In this document: positions 32,246 through 42,253 of the stretch, piece by piece
How the letters are laid out: the number at the start of each line of letters is the position of its first letter
Numbering within the stretch: position 1 is the stretch's first letter
From: an uncultured Bacteroidales bacterium
Lineage (GTDB): Bacteria; Bacteroidota; Bacteroidia; Bacteroidales; UBA932
Direction: 5' to 3'
Assembly (NCBI GenBank): GCA_944323845.1
Contig: CALUUA010000008.1
Location: forward strand, 1 to 64,000
DNA: 64,000 nt
The notes under the pieces: generated by a model
Database searches by the model: none
What the model was told of the DNA's origin: nothing
Seen by the model: the letters and a program-made list of their open reading frames with translations, nothing else
Made by a program: the position numbers and the translations under genes

Positions 32246-33961
32246 ATGAAAAAAATGAATTTGCTGATTCTTCCCATGATTCTTCTCGTATCCGGGAGTT
32301 GCGACCCTGTCAATGACGAGAACAGCCTGCGGCCGCGGCCGGATTCGCCTGAATCCATCACTTACTCCGATGCCGCCGATGTCCCTGTCATCCATACTGT
32401 GGATGAATCGGACTACACCGTCTATTATATCGACAGCGATAACGGCAGCGACTCGAATGACGGGCTTTCAGAATCGGACGCCTTCAAGAGTTTCTCTCCT
32501 GTAGCCGGCCTCTCCAAACCTGAAGGGACGAAAATATTGCTGAAGAAAGGCTGCACTTATTCGGGACCTTTGGTGCTGAAGGAGCTCGGCGGCACCTATT
32601 CCAAACCTTTCATAGTGGATGCCTATGGTGAAGGCGACAGGCCTGTAATCAGCGGAACCGGCGACTATGCTGTCCTGATTCAGGACGACAATATCAGATT
32701 CCGCAATATCTGCATCACCAACAAAGCCGGAAAAAGAGGAATCTGGGTGCTTGCCGACCGCGGCGGCGCAATGCAGAACATACAGATCCACGGCTGTCGT
32801 TTCGACACTGTCAACTGGCAGGGCGACATGGACGTCGAGACCATGGAACTGACCTCTGCGAATGTCACGGCAGCCTGTTCGAACGATAACTACAACAAAC
32901 TTTTCGGAGGCGTGATTTTCCAGGGACCTGATGATGCCTCTACAGGGCCGAGCTGGTTCGAAAACCTGTTCGTCACGGACAACGAGTTCTACAAAGTCAG
33001 CCGTACGGGCATACAGATATATTCCAGATGGGGCGATCGTACAGGCCGGGGAAACGGCCGCAATGCCTATATCGACGACGATCACAACTGGTATCCGAAC
33101 CGGAACGTGGTTTTCCAGGGGAACGAACTCGACTACATCGGAGGGGACGGAATCGTCCTTCAGATGACGGACGGCGGCTTCATCGACCACAACAGGTGCT
33201 ACCATGCGAACTTCCTCGGCCGTTCCGGTCAGGCGAATGTCGCGATGTGGCCGTATTCCGCGAAGAATATCGTCATGCAGTTTAATGAGGCGGCCTATAC
33301 CAGATGGGAGAACGGCAGCAGCGACGGCGAAGGCCTTGATGTCGACATAGCGTGCAGGAACACTCTGGTGCAGTACAACTACGTACACCACAATACCGGA
33401 GGCGGCATCCTGCTCTGCAACCGCGGCGGCGACAGCAATGTCGGGGCCGACCACAACGGGACTGTCATCCGCAACAATGTCTTCCTTCTCAACGGCGGCA
33501 AGTCGAAGGGCTCGTTCATGATGCTTTCCACATGCGTCGGCACGGTGGAAGCCTATAACAACATCGTCATAACCGACAACGAGAATCCGCGCATCATCCA
33601 CAGCGATGACTGGTACAAGGAGGGAAACACCAAGGAACTCATAATGAGAAACAACATATTCATGTCCACGACTGCCGTAGTGGGAGTATTCGATCACAGC
33701 GCGATAGATTATACCGCATTCGAGAATAACCTCTACTGGAATCTCGCCAGCGATTTTTCGATAGTGGACCCTTATTCCCTTATGTACGATCCTGAAATTT
33801 CCGTGCCTGTCGATATGAACGGGTATGACAAGGCCGCAATGTGCCGTCCCGGCAATGCGAAGGTCTTCGAAGACGGCTTCCTTTTCGACGGAATGGCCTC
33901 GAAGGATTTCACGGGTACTCCGGTGGACGGAATAAAATATCTTGGCGCCTTCGCCAGGTAA
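32246..33961 (+). CDS. Right-handed parallel β-helix lipoprotein
   Basis: A protein of 571 residues from ATG 32246, which starts a signal with lipobox VSGSC. YYIDSDNGSDSNDGLSESDAFKS is the typical opening of pectate-lyase-like β-helix proteins. Repeated N-rich rungs follow across residues about 100-500: IRFRNICITNKAG, NVVFQGNELDYIGGDGIVLQ, NIVMQFNEAAYTRWENG, NTLVQYNYVHHNTGGGILLCNRGG and GTVIRNNVFLLNGG. It could be a polysaccharide lyase or epimerase, or a carbohydrate-binding scaffold. No catalytic triad can be assigned by eye. Confidence 0.82.
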   Translation: MKKMNLLILPMILLVSGSCDPVNDENSLRPRPDSPESITYSDAADVPVIHTVDESDYTVYYIDSDNGSDSNDGLSESDAFKSFSPVAGLSKPEGTKILLKKGCTYSGPLVLKELGGTYSKPFIVDAYGEGDRPVISGTGDYAVLIQDDNIRFRNICITNKAGKRGIWVLADRGGAMQNIQIHGCRFDTVNWQGDMDVETMELTSANVTAACSNDNYNKLFGGVIFQGPDDASTGPSWFENLFVTDNEFYKVSRTGIQIYSRWGDRTGRGNGRNAYIDDDHNWYPNRNVVFQGNELDYIGGDGIVLQMTDGGFIDHNRCYHANFLGRSGQANVAMWPYSAKNIVMQFNEAAYTRWENGSSDGEGLDVDIACRNTLVQYNYVHHNTGGGILLCNRGGDSNVGADHNGTVIRNNVFLLNGGKSKGSFMMLSTCVGTVEAYNNIVITDNENPRIIHSDDWYKEGNTKELIMRNNIFMSTTAVVGVFDHSAIDYTAFENNLYWNLASDFSIVDPYSLMYDPEISVPVDMNGYDKAAMCRPGNAKVFEDGFLFDGMASKDFTGTPVDGIKYLGAFAR

Positions 33962-33983
33962 TACAACTGTAAACAGTCTGGAA

Positions 33984-35063
33984 ATGAAAAGAATAGCGAT
34001 ATTTTTAACAGCACTTCTGGCGATTGCGGCCATGTCGTCATGTCAGAAGGAACAGAAACCGGAATTCGGCATTCTGTCGGAAAACGAATTTAATGTCGGC
34101 AATACCGGTGGCTTCGTGACAGTAATCATGCACACGAATCAGCCGTATGCTGTCACTACGTCTGCCGACTGGTGTCATGTGGTGGTCAAGCAGCCTATCT
34201 GCTTCAAGCTGCAGGTGGATGAAAACGCCACGCTGTCAGCCAGAGAATGCACTGTCACCGTAGAATCCACCGATGAATTCGAGCCGGTCCTGATAACTGT
34301 CTTTCAGGATGAGGGACAGCTCTTCTTCAGGATGGACGAGTCGGAAAAGACCAAGACTTTCCCTGCAGAAGGCCAGACCCAGACAGTGGTCATGCAGACC
34401 AATATGGGAGATTATCAGGTGAAATCCTCAGAAGACTGGTGCCATATAGGGAACAGAACGGGCGAAGGCTTCGAGGTCATATGCGACCCGAGGGATGATT
34501 TCGGTACCAGAACGGCTGTCCTGACACTGGAAATGGAAGGTCTGGACGAACTGGAAGGAGTGCAGACCCCTGTCCGGATCACTGTGTCGCAAAAAGGCAA
34601 CAATATGATACTCAACCCGGTCTTCGCCAATGACAGCATGGACGGCTGGGTATCCGAGCCTGAAGGGATATTCGCCCTCAATGACGCCAAATGGATACCA
34701 GGCGATCTGGGAGGAGTCGGCCACGATATAGAAATCAATTCCGGAAACGGAACCGGTTTCCCTAAACCGACGGCTCCGTTCAGCGGATACTTCCTCTATC
34801 ACGTGGACAATGTCACTCCGGGAACCTGGACCTTCTCGTTCAGGAGCCAGAGAGGTTCGAATTCCGATTTCACCATGAATGCAGTCCTGAGGAATGCGGA
34901 AGGTGCGCTGACGGTCAACGAGCCTATTGAACTCGTGTCGAACTGGGGCACCAACTCGTGCATCATGACAGTGACTGAAGAGGGCGCCTATGATGTGGGG
35001 ATATATGTGGAATTTTCTTCGAATTCCCCGTGGTTCAATCTTATTGATTTCAAATTCGAATAG
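33984..35063 (+). CDS. BACON-domain surface lipoprotein
   Basis: A protein of 359 residues from ATG 33984, with lipobox MSSC. Two BACON domains follow (about residues 25-115 and 118-210), recognised by paired patterns FVTVIMHTNQPYAVTTSADWCHV and QTVVMQTNMGDYQVKSSEDWCHI, each followed by a VTVE/ISVSQ-type strand. The last part (about 215-359) opens with NPVFANDSMDGW and reads as a jelly-roll galactose-binding-like domain. This is the usual layout of a surface glycan-binding protein that hands oligosaccharides to SusCD. It ends 2 nt before susC. Confidence 0.88.
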   Translation: MKRIAIFLTALLAIAAMSSCQKEQKPEFGILSENEFNVGNTGGFVTVIMHTNQPYAVTTSADWCHVVVKQPICFKLQVDENATLSARECTVTVESTDEFEPVLITVFQDEGQLFFRMDESEKTKTFPAEGQTQTVVMQTNMGDYQVKSSEDWCHIGNRTGEGFEVICDPRDDFGTRTAVLTLEMEGLDELEGVQTPVRITVSQKGNNMILNPVFANDSMDGWVSEPEGIFALNDAKWIPGDLGGVGHDIEINSGNGTGFPKPTAPFSGYFLYHVDNVTPGTWTFSFRSQRGSNSDFTMNAVLRNAEGALTVNEPIELVSNWGTNSCIMTVTEEGAYDVGIYVEFSSNSPWFNLIDFKFE

Positions 35064-35065
35064 AA

Positions 35066-38000
35066 ATGGGCAGGATAAACAGAATTTTGACGGGAGCAGT
35101 GCTTTCCCTGCTCATTGCAGGAACTGCATCCGCACAGGACATGGTGACAGTATCTGGTACCGTGTCTGACGAGAGTGGTGCCACCATTCCGGGAGCCGGG
35201 GTCGTTCTCAAAGGGACGACTACGGGTACGGCTACGGACATTGATGGAAATTATTCCATCACTATTCCTGAAAAATCGGTGCTTGTAGTTTCCAGTCTCG
35301 GCTATATAAGCACGGAAGTGAATGTCGGTACGCGGGCGAAGGTAAACGTGGTGCTGGCAGAAGATATAAACTCTCTTGACGAGGTGGTCGTGGTCGGATA
35401 CGGTACGCAGCGTAAAGGAGACCTTACCGGTGCGATTTCGTCGTTGCGGGGCGAATCCATGCCGTCAGTCGCCACGACGACTCTCGGACAGGCTCTCAAA
35501 GGGCAGATAGCCGGAATGTCTTTCGAGCAGTCCAGCGCGCAGCCGGGAGCACGTGTGCAGCTTCAGATACGAGGCTCAGCCACTGACGCCGAGCCTCTCG
35601 TGGTCATAGACGGAATACCTGTGCGTACAATGTGGGAAATAGACCAGGAGCTGGATTATGGAAAAGGCGACAAGGAAAGCGTATTGGACAATATCAATCC
35701 TGAAGATGTCCAGGACATTCAGGTGCTGAAAGACGCCAGTGCCACATCCATCTACGGAGCAAATGCCGCAGGCGGTGTCATACTCATCACTACCAAAAAA
35801 GGACGTGCCGGGCGCACGAATGTGTCTTTCAAGTCTTCCGTGACCCTGCAGTGGATAGCCAAGGAACCGGAGGTGTTCAGCGCGAAGGAATACATGCGTC
35901 AGGTAAACAGATACCAGCTTCAGCAATACGTCTATGATCAGGAGTATTATCCGTGGGGAAACCGGCCTCTGCCTGAATACAGCGCTCTTGTATCGGAATT
36001 CGAGGCTGCCCATGCGTCGGATCCGAACAAAGGCTGGTTTTTCGATCCGGATGCCATAGACTCGTTCATAGGCGGAACGGACTGGTATGACTATATCACC
36101 AGACTGGGAAACATCCAGAATTATGACCTTTCTGTAAGCGGAGGAACTGAAAAGACCACTTTCAGGGTGGCTCTCGGCTATATGGCGAATGAAGGAATCG
36201 CGAAGAACAGCAGTTACGACAGGGCGTCCGGAAGGATAAATCTGGACCATAAGTTCAACAGCTGGCTGTCCGCTGGAATCAATGCATCCTACACCTTCCT
36301 AAAGTCGGGTGACATAGCCCTTTCAGGCTCTTCAGGTACGACTACCTTGTTTTCGGCCGCCAGAACCTTCGACCCTACGGTGACTCCTTACGAACTGGAC
36401 GGCAGCTTCTCTTCACAGAGCTACGACTCGTCCAATGCAGGTATCGGACCTCTCTCAGTGATGGATGTGAAGATGAATACGAAGAAGGATAATCTGCTGA
36501 CATCCGCATATATAGACATACATCCGGTCGAAGGACTTTCCATCCTCGGGACCTTCGGCTACGACAGGAAATTCGCCATGACAGGCAGTTATTTCTCGTC
36601 GACCACCAGACAGGGCCGAGAGTACGAAGGCGTGGCCAGAGTGGACAGGAACGAATTGTCGAACTACTACATAAACATCAGGGCTACCTATAACAAAGTG
36701 ATAGCCGATGCACATACGTTCACTGTGATGGGCGGATGGGAATACCAGACTTCCGGTTCGGAGAGTCTGGCAGGATGGAATACCGGATTCCCGTATGACG
36801 GCGTTTTATGGAACAATCTGGAACTCGGTACCAACTCGAAACCGAGGGTGTACTCCTCGGCAGAATCCAGTCAGACTGCCTCTTTCATGGCCAGACTCAA
36901 CTATTCCTACAAGGGCCGCTATCTCCTGACTGCGAACTGGAGGCTGGACGGATCGTCCAATTTCGCTCCGAACAGGCAGTGGGGTAACTTCGGAGGAGTG
37001 TCAGCAGCATGGAACATGGCAGAAGAGCCGTGGCTTGAGAACGTGTCATGGATAAACAGTCTGAAGATACGTGCCGGATGGGGAGTGACGGGAAATGCCG
37101 GAAGTCTGACCGGTACCAGGACTTATTACAGTCCGGGATATGACTACTCCTTCAACAACAACGAGGAAAGCGGTGTCCGTCTGGCGGTGCTCGGCAACCC
37201 GGATCTGACCTGGGAATCCCAGCATGACATAAATGTAGGCGTGGACTTCGCCTTCTTCAACAACCGTCTCGGCGGAACTGTCGATGTGTACGAGCGTACC
37301 ATCAAGGACCGTATCGGAAAGAAGAACCTGATGTCATACCAGGAAGTGACCACCATGCACTATAATACGAAGCGTATAGACAAGACCAGAGGCGTGGATT
37401 TCTCCCTGTATGCAGTGCCGGTCAATACCCGCGACTTCAACTGGAGCAGCCAGTTCACCCTCACCTTCTACAGGGACTATACCATCGTCAGGGATCCTGC
37501 CGATGTCCTCGACATAAATGATTATCCGTCATACGAATGGGGACACCAGTGGTACCATCTCACCGACGGGCTTCTGCAGCCGGGAGAAGTGAATCCGGGC
37601 CAGCTTTCGACAGACAGAAGGGCGGGACAGGTGAAAGTCCTCGATGTGAACGGTTACCTGCGTGACGAGTACGGCCAGAAAATATACGGCTCGGACGGGC
37701 GTCCGCTCTACTCCGGTTCTCCTGACGGCATCATAGACGCCGCAGACCTCGTGGATCACGGAAACAACACGCCGATACCGTTCAGCTGGAACAATACTTT
37801 CCGCTACAAGAACTTCGATCTGGAAATAGGCATATACGGAAAACTCCACCGCTGGGCATCCAACGATTTCGTGAATGCCGACCCGGAATCAATGCTGCAA
37901 GGAAAGAACACCATAGTATATGTGGCAGACCAGTACTCGTTCGACAATCTGGATGCCAAGTATCCTTCCTACCAGTACTGGCAGCACGACGGAGTGGGCT

Positions 38001-38227
38001 ACGGCGACTATTTCAGGGAGCCGGCATGGTTCATCCGTCTGGACAACATATCGCTGGGATACACTCTGACCAGAGATGTGCTCAAAGTGCTCCAGTCAAT
38101 CCGTTTCTACTTGTCTTTCAGAAATATAGCTGTAATAACGCCATGGCACGGCCCGGATCCTGAATACAATGTCTACACATATCCGAGCTCTACATCAGCC
38201 ACTTTCGGCATAGACATCAATTTCTAA
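35066..38227 (+). CDS. SusC/RagA-family TonB-dependent outer-membrane transporter
   Basis: A 1053-residue transporter. The signal peptide (ending TASAQ) is followed by a CarboxypepD_reg-like domain (about residues 25-105), the SusC plug signature SLDEVVVVGYGTQRKGDLTGAISSL, and the plug with LVVIDGIPV and VLKDASATSIYGANAAGGVILITTKKG. A long β-barrel follows to the C-terminus (ATFGIDINF). It imports oligosaccharides captured by the adjacent SusD, powered by TonB/ExbBD encoded elsewhere. It starts 2 nt after the BACON lipoprotein and is 11 nt before susD. Confidence 0.97.
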   Translation: MGRINRILTGAVLSLLIAGTASAQDMVTVSGTVSDESGATIPGAGVVLKGTTTGTATDIDGNYSITIPEKSVLVVSSLGYISTEVNVGTRAKVNVVLAEDINSLDEVVVVGYGTQRKGDLTGAISSLRGESMPSVATTTLGQALKGQIAGMSFEQSSAQPGARVQLQIRGSATDAEPLVVIDGIPVRTMWEIDQELDYGKGDKESVLDNINPEDVQDIQVLKDASATSIYGANAAGGVILITTKKGRAGRTNVSFKSSVTLQWIAKEPEVFSAKEYMRQVNRYQLQQYVYDQEYYPWGNRPLPEYSALVSEFEAAHASDPNKGWFFDPDAIDSFIGGTDWYDYITRLGNIQNYDLSVSGGTEKTTFRVALGYMANEGIAKNSSYDRASGRINLDHKFNSWLSAGINASYTFLKSGDIALSGSSGTTTLFSAARTFDPTVTPYELDGSFSSQSYDSSNAGIGPLSVMDVKMNTKKDNLLTSAYIDIHPVEGLSILGTFGYDRKFAMTGSYFSSTTRQGREYEGVARVDRNELSNYYINIRATYNKVIADAHTFTVMGGWEYQTSGSESLAGWNTGFPYDGVLWNNLELGTNSKPRVYSSAESSQTASFMARLNYSYKGRYLLTANWRLDGSSNFAPNRQWGNFGGVSAAWNMAEEPWLENVSWINSLKIRAGWGVTGNAGSLTGTRTYYSPGYDYSFNNNEESGVRLAVLGNPDLTWESQHDINVGVDFAFFNNRLGGTVDVYERTIKDRIGKKNLMSYQEVTTMHYNTKRIDKTRGVDFSLYAVPVNTRDFNWSSQFTLTFYRDYTIVRDPADVLDINDYPSYEWGHQWYHLTDGLLQPGEVNPGQLSTDRRAGQVKVLDVNGYLRDEYGQKIYGSDGRPLYSGSPDGIIDAADLVDHGNNTPIPFSWNNTFRYKNFDLEIGIYGKLHRWASNDFVNADPESMLQGKNTIVYVADQYSFDNLDAKYPSYQYWQHDGVGYGDYFREPAWFIRLDNISLGYTLTRDVLKVLQSIRFYLSFRNIAVITPWHGPDPEYNVYTYPSSTSATFGIDINF

Positions 38228-38238
38228 ATCATCCGGAA

Positions 38239-39711
38239 ATGAAAATAGCGAAATATATCATCCTGCTCCTGCCTGTGGCCGCCATGTTGTCCGGCTGCAC
38301 GCTCGAGCGCGTCTCCTACGAGGAAATATACAAGGAGAATCTGTACAGGAATGACAGCGACGTACAGAAATCCGTAACAGGACTCTACGAACTTTTTACC
38401 ACAGGATGGGGAAAATTCTACTGCGCTGACCAGTGGGGATATGTCATCTGCACGGACATGACTACGGGACAGCTGACCTCCAAATGGCAGAATCAGGGTT
38501 ATCAGGCCTTCTATGAGCATCGCTGGAGCGAGACGGGATCCGATCTTGCCACCCAGTTTTCACAGAAGATCTATCCCCAGTATAAGGAACTGACCCGCAT
38601 AAAGAATACGATAGATGACATCGCAGCCGCAGACATCACTCCCGCCGTCAAGGTGCAGGCCATAGCAGAGGCCAAATGTCTTTACGGCTGGATAGGCTAC
38701 ATCATGTATGACCTTTTCGGCCCGGTTCCGCTAGCCACCGACGAAGCGAGGAAAAACCCTACGGCCTATATCTACATTCCGAGACTGTCGGATGAAGAAT
38801 ACACTGCCGAGATGATATCCATGCTGGACGATGCCATAGAGGATCTTCCGTGGAGAAACGAATCCTGGGGACACGTGACCAAGGGCATGGCCCTGATGCT
38901 GAAACTGAAGTTCCTGATGATGAATCATGATTTCGAAGCGGCGGAACCTGTGGCCAGACAGCTTTACGAACAGGAAGGGAACGTCTATGCCCTTCTACCG
39001 GACTACGCATCCGTGTTTACAAAGTCCAACGCCAGAAACAACGAGATCATCCACGCCATTCCGGCCGGAGAATCGAATCCTAATTACTGGATAACACAGA
39101 CCACCTGGGGAGATGTTCCGGGCTATGAAGGGGAAAACTGGGCCACTTTCCTCATGCAGTGGAGCTTTTATGACTCTTTCGAGGAAAACGACCAGAGGAA
39201 AAACACCATTGTCGCCGAATACACATCCACTACCACAGGCGCAGTCGTGAAAAGAGGTGCAGGAAACCTGCAATACGGGTGTTGTCCCATAAAAATCGGG
39301 CAGGATCCGGACAGGATAGGCTCCAGAGGGACTACGGACGTGATAGTCTTCCGCTATGCCGATGTACTGCTCTCGCTGGCTGAATGTATAAACGAAAACA
39401 ATTCAGGCCCTACACAGGAAGCCATATCACTCGTGAACAGGATAAGGAACAGAGTAGGACTTGCGGATCTGACTTCGGACAAGACCGCAAACAAGGTATC
39501 CTTCAATACGGCGATTCTGAATGAACGTCTCCATGAGTTTTATTGCGAAGGCTTGTCCCGGTCTGACAAGATACGGCACGGAACATTCGTGTCAGACTCC
39601 CAGACCCAGTACAAGGACAGCCAGAGCGACTGGTATAAGGTCCGTTTCCCGATACCGTCTTCGTATATCAACGAATCCAAGGGTATTGTAAAGCAGAATG
39701 ACGGTTATTAA
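38239..39711 (+). CDS. SusD/RagB-family surface glycan-binding lipoprotein
   Basis: A 490-residue lipoprotein with lipobox LSGC near residue 19. The SusD helical TPR-like scaffold is visible: LYELFTTGWGKFY, YPQYKELTRIKNTIDDI, AEAKCLYGWIGYIMYDLFGPVPLATD. The C-terminal SusD block is VFRYADVLLSLAECINENN...AISLVNRIRNRVGL...LNERLHEFYCEGLSRSDKIRHGTF. It forms the lid on the SusC barrel at 35066. The pair defines this as a glycan-import locus. The carbohydrate is not predictable by eye. Confidence 0.96.
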   Translation: MKIAKYIILLLPVAAMLSGCTLERVSYEEIYKENLYRNDSDVQKSVTGLYELFTTGWGKFYCADQWGYVICTDMTTGQLTSKWQNQGYQAFYEHRWSETGSDLATQFSQKIYPQYKELTRIKNTIDDIAAADITPAVKVQAIAEAKCLYGWIGYIMYDLFGPVPLATDEARKNPTAYIYIPRLSDEEYTAEMISMLDDAIEDLPWRNESWGHVTKGMALMLKLKFLMMNHDFEAAEPVARQLYEQEGNVYALLPDYASVFTKSNARNNEIIHAIPAGESNPNYWITQTTWGDVPGYEGENWATFLMQWSFYDSFEENDQRKNTIVAEYTSTTTGAVVKRGAGNLQYGCCPIKIGQDPDRIGSRGTTDVIVFRYADVLLSLAECINENNSGPTQEAISLVNRIRNRVGLADLTSDKTANKVSFNTAILNERLHEFYCEGLSRSDKIRHGTFVSDSQTQYKDSQSDWYKVRFPIPSSYINESKGIVKQNDGY

Positions 39712-39713
39712 TC

Positions 39714-42191
39714 ATGAAAACGGGTATTGCAATATTGCTGCTGATTTTTCTGTCAGCCGGGATGCCTGCCGGTGCGGCAGGTTTCCCGGAATATTCCACG
39801 GCAGGATTCCATGTTCTGGAAGATTGCGGACGGGATGTCTTCAGCATGAACGGCGGATGGCTTTTCTTCAAGGGTGACGACCCGGATGCCGCGAATGTCG
39901 GATACGATGACAGCGGATGGGAGAATACGGCATTGCCGCATGGCATAGAAATACTGCCGGAGGAAGCCAGCGGATGCATGAACCGGCAGGGACCGGTCTG
40001 GTACCGGAAGCATCTGCGGCCAGGAGAGGAATTGAAGGGAAAGAGGCTCCTGCTTTATTTCGAGGCAGTGATGGGAAAATGCAAGGTCTGGGTAAACGGT
40101 ACTCAGGCGGCGGAACACTATGGCGGATATCTTCCTGTGACGGCGGATGTTACGGGACTGCTTGTTCCGGGAAAGGAGAATGTGATCGCAGTGAGGGCAG
40201 ACAATTCGGATGACCCTCTGGTGCCACCGGGAAAGCCGCAGAAAGACCTTGATTTCACTTATTTCGGAGGAATATACAGAGACTGCTGGCTGATAGCCTG
40301 TAATGAAGTGTACATAACGGATCCCAACGAAGAGGATGAGGTGGCAGGCGGCGGTCTCTTTGTCTCATACGACATGGTTTCGGAAAAGTCGTCTACGCTT
40401 CGTCTGCGCGTCCATGTCAGGAATGAATCGGACCGGAAGTTCCGGGGCGCGGTCAGCTATGTATTGCGTGAACGCGACGGCAGAAGGGCTTGCTGTACAT
40501 CCGTGCCGGTCAGCATCGGCTCCGGAGAAGCGGCCTATGCCGGGACAGTGCTTGAAGTGGCGGCCCCTCATCTCTGGTCTCCGGAACATCCGTACCTGTA
40601 TCGTCTGGAAGTACGGGTGACTGATGCCTGCGGGGAGGTAAGGGACGGTTATATGCAGCGTATAGGGATACGCAGCGTGGAATTCAGGGGTGAAGACGGA
40701 TTTTTCCTGAACGGGAAGAAGTATCCGGGAAAACTTATCGGCGCCAACCGTCATCAGGATTTCGCCCTCATCGGGAACGCTCTTCCGAATTCCCTGCACT
40801 GGAGGGATGCGGTCAAGCTCCGCAAGGCAGGATTCAAGGTTGTCAGGAATACGCATTATCCTCAGGACCCGGCCTTCATGGACGCATGCGACTCTCTCGG
40901 ACTTTTTGTCATCGAGAATCCTCCGGGATGGCAGTTCTGGTCCGATGATCCGGTTTTCGCCGCCCGTGTCCGTTCCGATATCAGGAATATTGTCCGCAGG
41001 GACAGGAACAGACCTTCCGTGCTGATGTGGGAACCGGTGCTGAATGAGACAAGATATCCGGAAACGTTCGCGCAGGAAGCGGAAAAATGCGTGAAGGAGG
41101 AATATCCTTACCCGTTCTGCCATACGGTCGCTGACAGCGGATCGCCGGGATACGGGTGTTTCGATGTCATTTATTCCCATCCAGCGGATGCTGCCGGTCA
41201 GGGACATGCGTATTTCACGAGGGAATGGGGCGACAATGTGGATGATTGGTCGGCGCATAATTCCTCCAGCAGGGCCTCTCTGTCCTGGGGAGAAATGCCC
41301 CAGTTGATACAGGCTGCCCATTATGCGTGTCCGGATTATGACTTCACTTGTCTTGAGAAACTGTACGGGACTCCAGACAGCCATGTGGGAGGCTGTCTGT
41401 GGCATGCGTTCGACCATCAGCGCGGCTATCATCCCGACCCGTTCTACGGGGGAGTGATGGACGGGTTCCGCCAGCCCAAATATTCATGGTACATGTTCAT
41501 GTCCCAGCGCCCTGTTTCCGGAGAAGATTCCCCGGGTTCGGGACCTGTAGTCCATATAGCCCACGCCATGACCCCGTTTTCTCCGGCAGACGTGACGGTA
41601 TATTCGAACTGTGACGAAGTGAGGCTCACCGTTTTCGAAAACGGCAGGGAATACAGGTGGTCAAGAGCTGGGCATCCTGCGTCCATGCCGTCTCCTCCGG
41701 CAGTCTTCGCTGACGCATTCGATTTCATGGATTGCAAGGCTCTGTCCAGAGCCGGCAGGCAGGATGAATCCTATATGCTGGCTGAAGGCTGGACGGACGG
41801 CAGACTGGTCGCCAGTCATAAGGTATTTCCGGCAGGAAGGGCTGAAAAACTCGTCCTTTGGGCAGACGACGAAGGCATCGGCCTTACGGCTGACGGTTCA
41901 GACATCGTCACTGTAGTCGCCGGAGTGGCCGACAGCAGGGGCAACATTCGCAGGCTCGACAACACCTGGATAGTATTCTCCGTAGAGGGAGAGGGTAGGA
42001 TAGTCGGGGATGCCTCCATTCAGGCCAATCCGAGGCAGACCGTATGGGGCACGGCTCCGGTTCTGGTCCGTTCCACCACCGTTCCGGGCGAGATTATAGT
42101 AAAGGCCTCTGTCCTTTTTCCCGGGACGGAACGGCCTGCTCCCGCCGAACTCAGGCTCATGAGTCACCCTTCCTTATACAGGAATCTCTGA
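39714..42191 (+). CDS. Glycoside hydrolase family 2
   Basis: An 825-residue exported enzyme with a signal peptide (cleavage near AGAAG). A jelly-roll sugar-binding domain (about 40-190) and an immunoglobulin-like domain (about 200-320) precede the TIM barrel (from about 325), which has IGANRHQDFALIG, the acid/base region WEPVLNET with E445 and the nucleophile region FTREWGDN with E504. The C-terminal part (about 640-820) has an extra Ig-like domain including the VEGEGRIVGDASIQANPRQTVWG-type segment of GH2 enzymes. Likely a β-galactosidase, β-glucuronidase or β-mannosidase; specificity is open. It starts 2 nt after susD. Confidence 0.92.
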   Translation: MKTGIAILLLIFLSAGMPAGAAGFPEYSTAGFHVLEDCGRDVFSMNGGWLFFKGDDPDAANVGYDDSGWENTALPHGIEILPEEASGCMNRQGPVWYRKHLRPGEELKGKRLLLYFEAVMGKCKVWVNGTQAAEHYGGYLPVTADVTGLLVPGKENVIAVRADNSDDPLVPPGKPQKDLDFTYFGGIYRDCWLIACNEVYITDPNEEDEVAGGGLFVSYDMVSEKSSTLRLRVHVRNESDRKFRGAVSYVLRERDGRRACCTSVPVSIGSGEAAYAGTVLEVAAPHLWSPEHPYLYRLEVRVTDACGEVRDGYMQRIGIRSVEFRGEDGFFLNGKKYPGKLIGANRHQDFALIGNALPNSLHWRDAVKLRKAGFKVVRNTHYPQDPAFMDACDSLGLFVIENPPGWQFWSDDPVFAARVRSDIRNIVRRDRNRPSVLMWEPVLNETRYPETFAQEAEKCVKEEYPYPFCHTVADSGSPGYGCFDVIYSHPADAAGQGHAYFTREWGDNVDDWSAHNSSSRASLSWGEMPQLIQAAHYACPDYDFTCLEKLYGTPDSHVGGCLWHAFDHQRGYHPDPFYGGVMDGFRQPKYSWYMFMSQRPVSGEDSPGSGPVVHIAHAMTPFSPADVTVYSNCDEVRLTVFENGREYRWSRAGHPASMPSPPAVFADAFDFMDCKALSRAGRQDESYMLAEGWTDGRLVASHKVFPAGRAEKLVLWADDEGIGLTADGSDIVTVVAGVADSRGNIRRLDNTWIVFSVEGEGRIVGDASIQANPRQTVWGTAPVLVRSTTVPGEIIVKASVLFPGTERPAPAELRLMSHPSLYRNL

Positions 42192-42253
42192 TTTTTCCGA
42201 ATGCCGGAAAATGACTAAATTAGAGCCGAACTTGAAATCCAACCGTTTATACG

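Noticed and set aside
32468-34033. Long leftward open frame opposite the β-helix lipoprotein
   Set aside because: It is antisense to a well-supported secreted protein with a lipobox. Its translation is valine- and histidine-rich without any domain, and is explained by codon bias of the real gene.
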